From positions 1 through 64,000 of the forward strand of contig NZ_QNUE01000003.1 in assembly GCF_003385595.1 (NCBI RefSeq): a DNA stretch of 64,000 bases, read 5' to 3'. How positions within the stretch are numbered: the first letter of the stretch is position 1; each line of letters begins with the position of its first letter. The position numbers and the translations under genes were made by a program. Positions 45,645-54,043 of this stretch are shown one piece after another. The notes under the pieces are model-generated. The model ran no database searches, had not been told where the DNA came from, and saw nothing but the letters and a program-made list of their open reading frames with translations. This DNA comes from Chryseobacterium flavum (GTDB taxonomy: Bacteria > Bacteroidota > Bacteroidia > Flavobacteriales > Weeksellaceae).

Positions 45645-46117
45645 AACTTATACTATCATTTGTAGCAGCATTCATGTTTTTCTTTCAGTCTGACCTGGAG
45701 ACCCTGAGAAACAGCTATGCCAATGCCAACGATTCAAGTACAAATACACGGAACTTTATTGATACTGCAGCAAAGCAATCCGGATCTGACCCTGTAACAT
45801 TAGGGTATAAGGCTGCGGCAAAGATTATGGAAGCGAAGGTCTCCAAAAACAATAGAAAATCGCTGGTGAAAACCGGAGCAACAAGCCTTGAAAGTATTAT
45901 TAAAAGCAATCCGAATAACGCAGAGCTCCGCCTTATCCGCTTAAGTGTACAGGAAAACATCCCAAAAATTGTTGGATACAGAGGAAGCCTCAAAGATGAT
46001 AAAGCTTTTATTTTAAATAATTACAGCAAACAGAATACAGCATTAAAAAACTATATAAAAAAGTTTGCTATGCAGTCCAAAACAATTACTGCAACAGAAA
46101 AAGCCACTTTAAAATAG
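45641..46117 (+). CDS. Secreted helical protein of unknown function
   Basis: A 158-residue protein with a hydrophobic N-terminal segment (KLILSFVAAFMFFF, 2-15) that is either a signal peptide without a clear cleavage site or an anchor. The rest is helical and resembles tetratricopeptide-like solenoids (GATSLESIIKSNPNNAELRLIRL). I do not recognise a named family. It overlaps the dehydratase gene by 4 bases and precedes the glycosyltransferase by 4 bases, so it is translated as part of the pigment operon. Confidence 0.65.
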   Translation: MKLILSFVAAFMFFFQSDLETLRNSYANANDSSTNTRNFIDTAAKQSGSDPVTLGYKAAAKIMEAKVSKNNRKSLVKTGATSLESIIKSNPNNAELRLIRLSVQENIPKIVGYRGSLKDDKAFILNNYSKQNTALKNYIKKFAMQSKTITATEKATLK

Positions 46118-46121
46118 AATC

Positions 46122-47294
46122 ATGTCCCTTGATGAAGTACAAAATGCAATCTCTGAAAAGAAAATCTGCATTTTAATCCCTACTTATAATAATGAAAAGA
46201 CCCTAAAAAGGGTTATCGACGGTGTTTTGCATTATACCGGCAACATTATTATTGTCAATGATGGATCTACTGATTCTACAGCCCATATTATAGCGCAATA
46301 TCCTCAGATTACAACAATTAGTCTATCTGAGAACAAAGGAAAAGGCAATGCATTAAAAACCGGATTCAGAAAAGCAAAAGAACAAGGCTATGACTATGCA
46401 ATAACAATTGATTCGGACGGACAGCATTATCCTGATGATATTCCTGTATTTGTCAACGCATTACTTTTTGAAAAAGAAGACGTACTTTTAATTGGAAACA
46501 GGAATATGTCTCAGGACGGTATTCCCAAAAAAAGCAGCTTTGGAAACCGCTTTTCCAATTTCTGGTTTTGGTTTGAAACCGGAATAAAGCTGAAAGACAC
46601 CCAATCGGGTTACAGGCTTTATCCTTTACATAAAATTCCGCAGAAATACTTCACCCCTAAATTTGAATTTGAAATTGAGATTATTGTCAGGACGGCATGG
46701 AGACATGTTCCGGTAAAAAATGTTCCGGTAAAGGTTTTGTATGATCCTGCAGAACGGGTATCTCACTTCAGGCCATTCAAAGATTTCACGAGGATCAGTA
46801 TTCTGAATACAATTCTGGTGATTATTACCCTTTTTTATATTATTCCGAGAAACTTCGTGAATAACTTCAAAAAAAAAAGCTTTAAAAGATTCATACAGGA
46901 GGATGTCCTGGAAAGTGATGGAAGCAACCGTATAAAGGCATTTTCCATTGCATTGGGAGTTTTTATTGGATTATCTCCTTTCTGGGGATTTCAAACACTT
47001 CTTGTAATAAGCTTATCAGTACTTTTTAAATTGAATAAGGTTCTAGCATTTGTTGCTTCCAATGTCAGCCTCCCTCCATTTATTCCTTTTATTATTGCAG
47101 CTTCTTTATTTTTAGGCGCTCCATTTGTTCATGGAGACAGCAATATTATGGATCAGGACCTGAATTTTGAACTGATTAAGAATAATCTTCTACAATATGT
47201 GATAGGAAGTATGATATTAAGTACTACTCTATCTGCACTTTCAGGAATAGCAGCTTTTCTTTTCCTTAATAAACTAAGTCCTGAAAATAATTAG
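46122..47294 (+). CDS. Family 2 glycosyltransferase with C-terminal DUF2062 domain
   Basis: A 390-residue protein. Residues 10-230 form a dolichyl-phosphate-mannose-synthase-like GT2 domain with ILIPTYNNEKT, VNDGSTDST, IDSDGQHYPDD and the LKDTQSGYRLYP segment. The C-terminus (about 265-385) is a DUF2062 membrane domain (IALGVFIGLSPFWGFQTLLVI). GT2/DUF2062 proteins are regular members of aryl polyene clusters, where they may add a sugar or head group; the substrate is not known. It ends the central plus-strand operon and overlaps the convergent C45 gene by 4 bases at the stop codons. Confidence 0.87.
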   Translation: MSLDEVQNAISEKKICILIPTYNNEKTLKRVIDGVLHYTGNIIIVNDGSTDSTAHIIAQYPQITTISLSENKGKGNALKTGFRKAKEQGYDYAITIDSDGQHYPDDIPVFVNALLFEKEDVLLIGNRNMSQDGIPKKSSFGNRFSNFWFWFETGIKLKDTQSGYRLYPLHKIPQKYFTPKFEFEIEIIVRTAWRHVPVKNVPVKVLYDPAERVSHFRPFKDFTRISILNTILVIITLFYIIPRNFVNNFKKKSFKRFIQEDVLESDGSNRIKAFSIALGVFIGLSPFWGFQTLLVISLSVLFKLNKVLAFVASNVSLPPFIPFIIAASLFLGAPFVHGDSNIMDQDLNFELIKNNLLQYVIGSMILSTTLSALSGIAAFLFLNKLSPENN

Positions 47295-48979
47295 TAATTA
47301 ATTTTTCTTTTCGATCTCTTCAGGTATTTTTCGATCTCTCTCTTATCCGGAAGGGTCGTAATTTCCTTTGTTAGTGCTTTTTCAAACTCGGTTTTAGCCT
47401 TTTCATATTCTTTTCTTGAAAAATGATATCGTCCGGTTATATAATATACTTTCCAGAAATCGGGATTCAAATTTGTATAATGAGTAAGAAATTCATCTGT
47501 AAGCACATCTGTGTTATGGATCGTTTCATTAATCTTTATTGTGGACTGCCTGTATTCCTCATAATTTCTAAATTCCTGAGAATTTGCAAAACCGTCTTCC
47601 GGGATATTCAGTTCTGATCTGGAAAGGTCATTGTTTTTCCTGTCTTCATCAGTAAATATCCTGTTCAGATCATAGCACACAAACTCTCCCAGCTGGTAGG
47701 GGCCTGAAGATACCCACGCCAGTTTTTTCTGAGGAGAAAATATAACAGCATGATGGGCCAGAAGCTGATTTAGTGCTTTCTCATTTCCATAACCGATTTT
47801 TTGAGACTTTAAGCCGGAACGGTCTCTCAGAATAGCAGCTATTTTCTCGGGATTTAATTTTATATTCTTCTGCAGAAGTTCCTTCAGTTTTTCATAGCGG
47901 TATTCTGAATGACTTTCTTCGATTTGCTTTTGATTTCTGGCATCATCTTTATAAGCTTCAGACTGAAAGTGATTCGTACAAATAATTCTACTCGTATTCT
48001 CCACCCTGTAAACTCCAAAATTTTTAGGTGATACTTCAATAAGGACTGCATTTTTATCAGCAGCACTTCCTACAAGAATAGATTCTGATACAAATACGTT
48101 TCTCTTCCGGGCTATAGCAATTGCTTCTTCAATATTCTTTGCATATTGTAAAATCTCCCGTGTTACCAGGGAAATTGGCGTTTTAGCCGTCAGAGGAATT
48201 TTAGATTTTCCTGCGTTAATGGTTACAGTTATCCCTTCTTTATTCATCCCGGAAACAACTCCTATCATCCCGGGCCAGCTTACTGACATATAAGGAATGC
48301 CACTTTCGGGCTTAACAAACTCAACCAATTTATTTTTTGCAAAATCATCTCCTACATAAAAATCAAAGTTTCTTCCTATCAGAAGGTCTCCGTCTTCCGT
48401 ATTTTCGTTCCATACCGCCAGTGAAGAACAGCCAACCATGGCAAGATCCTGTAATGCATGTCCTATATCATGTGCTCCATGTAAATAAAGACTTCGCAGG
48501 TATTTTGAAGCAATAAAATTATACCGGTCAGATGAGTATCTTGACAAACCGTACAGCTCAGCCTGATAATCTTCTCTTACATTGAGATACATTTTCCGGT
48601 TATACCATTTCAGAAATCCTCTTAATATCCTTTGCTTAAATTTTGATGGAACAAACCCTTCTACTTTAGAAAAAAAAATTTCTTCCTGCTTCTGCATCAG
48701 ATATTGAGTAAGTGCACCATTATTATATCCCAGCTGCAAAGGATTTCCCTGGATATAAAGTTCCCACAATTGCTGCTTATTTTTAGTCAGAAAATTCTGT
48801 TTATAACTGAATGTTGTATCATTGAACTGATGAACGGTGGGAATTTCCAATGAATATTGCCTGATGTCAGGAAGATGGTGTACAGATTTTGAGGTGCCGC
48901 ATGAAATAAGAATCACCACTGAAAAAAGGCACAGCAAAAGTCTGTTGTAGGCACCTGAATTGGTATTAGTTTTTTTCAC
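47291..48979 (-). CDS. C45-family autoproteolytic acyltransferase lipoprotein with TPR-like tail
   Basis: A 562-residue protein with a lipoprotein signal (lipobox near LISCG). The N-terminal nucleophile domain resembles acyl-CoA:6-aminopenicillanate acyltransferase (peptidase C45): candidate nucleophile C184 in MVGCSSLAVW, then GRNFDFYVG and SWPGMIGVVSGMNKEG. In this family self-cleavage frees the Cys, which then moves acyl groups or hydrolyses amides. The C-terminus (about 505-555) is a TPR-like helix pair. Its stop overlaps that of the GT2-DUF2062 gene. It follows the FAD oxidoreductase gene by 10 bases. It is a candidate for an acyl transfer step in pigment assembly. Confidence 0.8.
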   Translation of the reverse strand: MKKTNTNSGAYNRLLLCLFSVVILISCGTSKSVHHLPDIRQYSLEIPTVHQFNDTTFSYKQNFLTKNKQQLWELYIQGNPLQLGYNNGALTQYLMQKQEEIFFSKVEGFVPSKFKQRILRGFLKWYNRKMYLNVREDYQAELYGLSRYSSDRYNFIASKYLRSLYLHGAHDIGHALQDLAMVGCSSLAVWNENTEDGDLLIGRNFDFYVGDDFAKNKLVEFVKPESGIPYMSVSWPGMIGVVSGMNKEGITVTINAGKSKIPLTAKTPISLVTREILQYAKNIEEAIAIARKRNVFVSESILVGSAADKNAVLIEVSPKNFGVYRVENTSRIICTNHFQSEAYKDDARNQKQIEESHSEYRYEKLKELLQKNIKLNPEKIAAILRDRSGLKSQKIGYGNEKALNQLLAHHAVIFSPQKKLAWVSSGPYQLGEFVCYDLNRIFTDEDRKNNDLSRSELNIPEDGFANSQEFRNYEEYRQSTIKINETIHNTDVLTDEFLTHYTNLNPDFWKVYYITGRYHFSRKEYEKAKTEFEKALTKEITTLPDKREIEKYLKRSKRKINY

Positions 48980-48989
48980 GTTATCTTTA

Positions 48990-50507
48990 TTAAGTTGCTT
49001 CCTTCAAGCGGTTATCAATTATTTCTTTTCCCAGGATCTCTGCACAGGTATTAAAAGCACCAATTGTTACCCCCAGGATTCCATGCATATTTACAGATTG
49101 TCCTGTCAGAAACAGATTTTCAATCTTAGTACGGGGAGAAACCATTGTTTTAAGTGGATTTTCTGAACTTTTCATGTACCCATACATATTTCCCTCAAAG
49201 CTTCCTATATAATCCCGGTATGAAAGCGGTGAAGAGGTATATATAGTCTTAATCGCATGTCTTATACCCGGAACTTTTTTCTCCAGGGCATCAAGCATTT
49301 TTTCGGTTTTTTGCAATTTAAATCTTTCATACTCCTCTCCTCTTTCATGCTCAGCAGCCACTGTATTAAAGGTTTTTTCCCATTTTCTTACTTCTTCAAA
49401 ATCCATATAGGAAATAATGGTAAGACTTTCTGCAAATTCCGGATGCTGTTTCGACGGCGTACAGGAAAGCATATAAGTTTCCGGCCAGGCTTCCTCCTGA
49501 TAGCGGCACGCATTCCAAACCAGATCTTCTGATGCATAATGATATAGATTATAATTGAAATTGGGAAGGACCTGGGGTTTCAGAACCAGATAAACACTAA
49601 AACAGGAAGAAACAGGCTTCCAACTCATCACTCTGTTTAAAAATGACTTTTTCAGCCGTTCCTCTCCAATCAGTTTAACGGTTGACCGGATTTCAATATT
49701 GGATATAAATTGCCTGGCAAAATATTCTTTTCCGGAGGTTGTTTTTACAGAACACAGCATATTATTTTCATTAAAAATAAATTCTGTGACTTCTGCATGT
49801 TTATGTATTTCTGCTCCATATTTTCTTAGTTTTCTAATCAGCAGCTTTGAAATCTGGCTACCTCCTTTCACACATTTATAGGCACTTTGAATATAAGAAT
49901 TAACAGTCAGGGCATGAACATAAAAAGGAATGTTTTCAGAATCACCGGCATATAGAAAATTAGACCCTAACAGAACTGCCTGAAGCTTTTTATTTTGCGT
50001 AACTGATTCTATAAATCTTTTGGTATTGAGATGCAGGATTTCCTCATTATAGTATTCCTTTCCAATTACATTATACCTAGGAAACTGGCTGCAGACATAT
50101 TGAATTTCTTCACAATAATTCTCCAGATTTTCTTTTTCATCGGGGAAATATTCGGAAAGCCGTTCAACAAAATTCCGGTATCCCTGTGCATGGGGATATT
50201 CTATTCCTTCCCCACCAAAAGAAATTCTGTCAAATCCATCTTCATCCATTTTCTGTAGCTGAAGTTCATCCATGATTTCAAGATAGGAAAAGAAACGGTT
50301 CAGGTTTTGTCCTTTGGAAAGCCCGCCGAGATAATGAACTCCCGTATCGAAAATAAGTTTGTCACGTGAAAAAGTCTGCAGATTTCCACCGTATTGGCTA
50401 TTCTTCTCCAATACGCAGACTTTCAGTCCTTCTTTTGCTAAAACAAGAGCCGAAACAAGACCTCCCAATCCGCTACCGATTACAAGTATGTCATATTCTT
50501 TCTTCAA
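48990..50507 (-). CDS. FAD-dependent oxidoreductase (phytoene desaturase/retinol saturase-like)
   Basis: A 505-residue flavoenzyme with the dinucleotide-binding motif DILVIGSGLGGLVSALVLA (5-23) and acidic strand end CVLEKN. The C-terminal part NLFLTGQSVNMHGILGVTIG is typical of the CrtI/retinol saturase group. No carotenoid genes are near, so its substrate is more likely the polyene or the resorcinol ring, where a double bond is added or removed. It shares an operon with the C45 gene 10 bases downstream. A good -7 box lies 30 bases upstream. Confidence 0.85.
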   Translation of the reverse strand: MKKEYDILVIGSGLGGLVSALVLAKEGLKVCVLEKNSQYGGNLQTFSRDKLIFDTGVHYLGGLSKGQNLNRFFSYLEIMDELQLQKMDEDGFDRISFGGEGIEYPHAQGYRNFVERLSEYFPDEKENLENYCEEIQYVCSQFPRYNVIGKEYYNEEILHLNTKRFIESVTQNKKLQAVLLGSNFLYAGDSENIPFYVHALTVNSYIQSAYKCVKGGSQISKLLIRKLRKYGAEIHKHAEVTEFIFNENNMLCSVKTTSGKEYFARQFISNIEIRSTVKLIGEERLKKSFLNRVMSWKPVSSCFSVYLVLKPQVLPNFNYNLYHYASEDLVWNACRYQEEAWPETYMLSCTPSKQHPEFAESLTIISYMDFEEVRKWEKTFNTVAAEHERGEEYERFKLQKTEKMLDALEKKVPGIRHAIKTIYTSSPLSYRDYIGSFEGNMYGYMKSSENPLKTMVSPRTKIENLFLTGQSVNMHGILGVTIGAFNTCAEILGKEIIDNRLKEAT

Positions 50508-50537
50508 GTAAATGTGCTTTATTTAGAGACAGAGATC

Positions 50538-50545
50538 CAAAAGTA
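50538..50545 (-). promoter_or_regulatory. -7 box for the FAD oxidoreductase-C45 pair
   Basis: TACTTTTG on the minus strand, about 30 bases before the start at 50507. No clear -33 element. Confidence 0.45.
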
Positions 50546-50703
50546 GTTTATCCAGAATTTAAACATTTAATTGTCATGCTGTAAACATCTTATTCAGTTG
50601 CTGACGGAATGGCAAACTCTATGGATATAAACGGATGAATCAAATTTTAATCCCGATCTGATGGTTTTTAGTTTTGTTAGTTTTCAGGGTAAAAATAGAA
50701 AAA

Positions 50704-51588
50704 TTAATCAATATCATCCCAAAAATCGAAATAATTAAACCATTGAAGCGGATATTTTCTGATCATAGCTTCAAGATTCTGAACATATGACTTTAACAGT
50801 CCCTGGGAATCCCGGTTCTTAATATTCCGGGCTAATCTTGCATACAGATGATAATGAAGATTATCTTCCTTCATCACATAAACATATACTACCGGTACTC
50901 CAAGCCTGGAAGCTATAAGAAATGGTCCGGCGGGGAACTTGGCATTTTTACCAAGCAGTTCCGTCTCAAGAAATTTCGAGCCTTCAAAATAACGATCCCC
51001 GGTAAAACAGATCAACTCATTATTTGACAGGGCCTGATTGATCTCAAAAATATGCGACATATCGTCTTTGACGTAAATGAATTTTATATTGCTCTTTTTT
51101 ACAGCGATACTTTCCAGGTATTCTTTGATCACTGTAACCTCCTGATCTGTTGTAATCAGGTTAATCTGGCAGTCAAAATCAATGTCTGCAAAAAAATGCT
51201 CTGCAATTTCAAAATTACCAATATGAGCACTGATCAGAACACCTCCTTTTTTTTGTTCCAAAAGACTTCTAAGGTTTTCAATACCATCAAATTCATAGGT
51301 ATATTTCTCTCTTAGCCCGGCAGAAATTGCCGTTTTATCAATCAAAACCTTTCCAAAAGTAAAATAGCTTTTAAAAATAGAGGCTTTAGCCTTCCAATAT
51401 CCATACTTAAGCCTTTTCCGGAAATAATAGAGAATATACTGGTTGCTTTTTTTTTGGAACAGAACGTAATAAGCAGCAACAAAATAAAGAACAAAATATG
51501 AACTCCTGATCCCGATATTTCTAATACACCAAACGAATATCCTGTATCCCAATACCGTTCCTTTAGATTTACCTTTCCACTTGTTCAT
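50704..51588 (-). CDS. LpxL/HtrB-like acyltransferase
   Basis: A 294-residue membrane-associated acyltransferase of the lipid A late-acylation (lauroyl acyltransferase) family, with one N-terminal hydrophobic helix and the catalytic HX4E motif in SAHIGNFE (H at about 122). A conserved TGDRYFEGSKF and PAGPFLIASRLGVPVVYVYV follow. Family members move fatty acyl groups from ACP to lipid acceptors; in aryl polyene clusters such enzymes are thought to build the lipid anchor. It follows the second ACP gene at a distance of 99 bases, with a stem-loop element between. Confidence 0.87.
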   Translation of the reverse strand: MNKWKGKSKGTVLGYRIFVWCIRNIGIRSSYFVLYFVAAYYVLFQKKSNQYILYYFRKRLKYGYWKAKASIFKSYFTFGKVLIDKTAISAGLREKYTYEFDGIENLRSLLEQKKGGVLISAHIGNFEIAEHFFADIDFDCQINLITTDQEVTVIKEYLESIAVKKSNIKFIYVKDDMSHIFEINQALSNNELICFTGDRYFEGSKFLETELLGKNAKFPAGPFLIASRLGVPVVYVYVMKEDNLHYHLYARLARNIKNRDSQGLLKSYVQNLEAMIRKYPLQWFNYFDFWDDID

Positions 51589-51607
51589 AAATACAATTTA
51601 CTAATAT

Positions 51608-51662
51608 AATGTACCAATGTAACAATATCTTTGAGTATACTCTATTATTACACCGGTACATT
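51608..51662 (-). repeat. Stem-loop element between the second ACP and LpxL-like genes
   Basis: AATGTACC (51608-51615) and GGTACATT (51655-51662) form 8-base inverted arms around 39 bases, containing a further AATGTAACAAT. It ends 19 bases before the start of the acyltransferase gene at 51588, the same kind of place as the elements at 39953 and 40312. Confidence 0.65.
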
Positions 51663-51671
51663 TTAAGGAAA

Positions 51672-51692
51672 CATAGCTATTTAACAGCTATG
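51672..51692 (-). terminator. Weak hairpin at the end of the second ACP gene
   Basis: CATAGCT, a 7-base loop and AGCTATG overlap the ACP stop codon. The minus strand beyond has no strong T run, so it may only attenuate read-through. Confidence 0.35.
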
Positions 51693-51942
51693 CGTTTTTT
51701 TCAGCGATCTTATTTTCAATCGTTGTGTAGAAATCATTAAATGTAACCATTTTTTTGAAGTCAGCTTCTCCTAACTTCACTCCGAAATTAGATTCGATAA
51801 CCACAACCATATCAATATAATCCAGACTATCTAAACCCAATGTATTTTTAAGGTTGGCTTCATTGCTGATCTCTTCCCCGTCCACTTCAAATTCATTTAC
51901 AAGAAAATCATTAACAATCGCCACGATTTTATCCCTTTCCAT
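51688..51942 (-). CDS. Acyl carrier protein (second)
   Basis: An 84-residue ACP with phosphopantetheine site S39 in GLDSLDYIDMVVVIE. It begins at the ATG at 51942, four bases after the stop of the FabF-like gene; an earlier in-frame TTG at 51954 would overlap that stop. Closer in character to classic fatty acid ACPs than the first ACP, it may serve a different set of ketosynthases. It forms a FabG-FabF-ACP series, the core of a type II synthase. Confidence 0.93.
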   Translation of the reverse strand: MERDKIVAIVNDFLVNEFEVDGEEISNEANLKNTLGLDSLDYIDMVVVIESNFGVKLGEADFKKMVTFNDFYTTIENKIAEKNA

Positions 51943-51946
51943 GTTT

Positions 51947-53167
51947 TTAATCAAATTTTTTAACTATTAAGGCAGAATTGGTTCCCCCAAAACCAAAAGA
52001 ATTCGACAAAAATACATCAATTTTTTGATTTTTTGTTTTTGAGATCAGATTTATCTTTTTTGCTTCATTATCAGGATTTTCCAGATTAATATTGGGGGCA
52101 ACAAAGTTATTCTGCATCATCAGGATAGAATAAATAACTTCACTCGCGCCTGCCATCCAGCACTCATGTCCGGTCATTGATTTGGTAGAACTTACCGGTA
52201 CCTCTCCTCCAAAAATTTCATAAATAGCCTTTGCTTCGTTAGCATCTCCAATAGGAGTAGAAGTTGCGTGGGCATTGATATAATCAATATCTTCAGGTTT
52301 CAATCCGGATTGTTTTAAAGCACGGTCCATTGCCAAAGCCGGACCATCCACATTGGGTGTTGAAATATGTCCTCCGTTCGAAGAAAAACCATAGCCGATG
52401 ATTTCAGCAATAATCGGGACACCTCTTCTCCGGGCAGACTCCAGGCTCTCAACAATTAATGTTGCTGCCCCTCCGCTGGGAATCAGTCCATCCCTTTCCG
52501 TATCAAAAGGCCTTGAGGCTTTTGTTGGTTCTTCTTCTCTTGCTGAAAAAACACCAAGACCATCAAAACTGGCCATCGAATATTTATTTGTTTCCTGAGC
52601 CCCTCCACAAATGATCATATCCTGAAAGCCGTTCTTAATCATCATATAGGCAAGTCCTAAAGAATGCGATCCACTGGCACAGGCCGCACTGATCGTCAGA
52701 TTGATACCTTTCAGTTTGAAAATTGTGGAAAGGTTCATCGTCACGGTTGAATTCATTGATTTGAAGATCGCTCCGGATCCCATCAACGTTGTATCTTTCT
52801 TTTCCCTTGCAATATCAATAGATTCCACGACTGCCTGGGAAACACTGTCATTACCATATAAAATTCCTACTTCATGAGTATCTAAAAAAGCCTCATCTAG
52901 ATTCGCCTGTTTTAAAGCATCAATAGTAGCAAGATAAGCATATTCACTTTCTTCACCCATGCTTACGCGCTGGCGTCTGTTTAACAGGTGTTTTAAATCC
53001 GGTTTGGGAACCACTCCCGTAAGACCCGATCTGAAACCAAACTCTTTTCTTTCCCTGTCTAAAACAATACCGGATTTTCCTTGATATAGGGATTCCCTGA
53101 CTTCGTCCAAAGAAGTCCCGATGCAGGAATAAATTCCCATTCCGGTAATTACAACCCTATTTTCCAT
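51947..53167 (-). CDS. Beta-ketoacyl-ACP synthase II-like (FabF class)
   Basis: A 406-residue ketosynthase with all catalytic residues: Cys in ISAACASGSHS, His in INAHATSTPIGD and His in SMTGHECWMAGASE. It has the FabF-type N-terminus VVITGMGIYSCIG. With FabG and ACP on either side it probably takes part in chain extension. The spacing motif KSMTGHE with ECWMAGASE differs from housekeeping FabF, which favours a cluster-specific role. The gap of 72 bases to FabG holds a half copy of the AATGTAACAAT motif. Confidence 0.92.
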   Translation of the reverse strand: MENRVVITGMGIYSCIGTSLDEVRESLYQGKSGIVLDRERKEFGFRSGLTGVVPKPDLKHLLNRRQRVSMGEESEYAYLATIDALKQANLDEAFLDTHEVGILYGNDSVSQAVVESIDIAREKKDTTLMGSGAIFKSMNSTVTMNLSTIFKLKGINLTISAACASGSHSLGLAYMMIKNGFQDMIICGGAQETNKYSMASFDGLGVFSAREEEPTKASRPFDTERDGLIPSGGAATLIVESLESARRRGVPIIAEIIGYGFSSNGGHISTPNVDGPALAMDRALKQSGLKPEDIDYINAHATSTPIGDANEAKAIYEIFGGEVPVSSTKSMTGHECWMAGASEVIYSILMMQNNFVAPNINLENPDNEAKKINLISKTKNQKIDVFLSNSFGFGGTNSALIVKKFD

Positions 53168-53239
53168 TTGTATGCACTAAATTTAGAAATATATCAGTCT
53201 TGCAATGTAACAATATCATATTGAAGTATGCCCTAAACA

Positions 53240-53971
53240 TTATGAATAAATTCCACCGTTAATATTAATCACTTCTCCTGTTATGTATGAAGCCTTCTTA
53301 GAAGCTAAAAATACGACAAGATCAGCAACCTCATCCGCTTCTCCAAATCTGTTGGCAGGAATCATTGCCTTTAGTTCATCCTCATTAATATCCTGTGTCA
53401 TATCTGTTTTAATAAACCCCGGAGCTACTGCATTTACTGTAATATTTCTTTTAGCGACTTCCTGTGCAAGAGCTTTTGTAGCCCCTACCAAAGCTCCTTT
53501 CGCTGCAGAATAATTCGTCTGTCCTGCTGTTCCTTTTACTCCGGAAACGGAAACCATATTAATAATCCTTCCGTATTTATTGCGAAGCAGTTTCTGAATA
53601 AAGAAATTGGTAACATTAAAGAAGCCATTTAAACTTGTATTGATCACACTGTTCCAGTCTTCCTGCGGCATCCACATAAATAATCCGTCTTTTGTGATGC
53701 CGGCATTATTTACAATTACTTCTACTATTGCCGAAGGATTATTTTCCTGCCATGCTGTAAGGATTTCTGATGTTTCTGCTGCATTTCCTACATCAAATTT
53801 AAGAATTTCTCCAGTAGCACCAAGCTCCTTTACTTTGTCCAAGGTCTCTTTTGCAGCTTCTTCATTTGCTGTATAATTAATCAGTATATGATAGTTTTTC
53901 TCTTCTGCCAGTTTTATACAGATTGCTCTGCCTATCCCCCTGGAGCCTCCTGTTATGATTGCACATTTCAT
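53240..53971 (-). CDS. 3-oxoacyl-ACP reductase (FabG class)
   Basis: A 243-residue short-chain dehydrogenase that should reduce the 3-oxo group after each condensation with NADPH. Cofactor motif TGGSRGIG (7-14), NNAG, and the catalytic Ser-Tyr-Lys (SVSG, YSAAK) are all present. The end of the chain shows VVFLASKKASYITGEVININGG, typical for FabG. It starts the FabG-FabF-ACP unit and lies 72 bases after the tyrosine ammonia-lyase gene, which may drive it by read-through. Confidence 0.93.
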   Translation of the reverse strand: MKCAIITGGSRGIGRAICIKLAEEKNYHILINYTANEEAAKETLDKVKELGATGEILKFDVGNAAETSEILTAWQENNPSAIVEVIVNNAGITKDGLFMWMPQEDWNSVINTSLNGFFNVTNFFIQKLLRNKYGRIINMVSVSGVKGTAGQTNYSAAKGALVGATKALAQEVAKRNITVNAVAPGFIKTDMTQDINEDELKAMIPANRFGEADEVADLVVFLASKKASYITGEVININGGIYS

Positions 53972-54043
53972 GCGTTAGTGTTTATTTTCGTTTTTAGTTT
54001 TTTTATTAGCTGTTATTTAAAGACAATTAATCACCTTCAGCAA

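Noticed and set aside
48990..50507. Carotenoid desaturase (CrtI) in a carotenoid cluster
   Set aside because: The fold matches, but no phytoene synthase, GGPP synthase or cyclase gene is present; the context is flexirubin synthesis.
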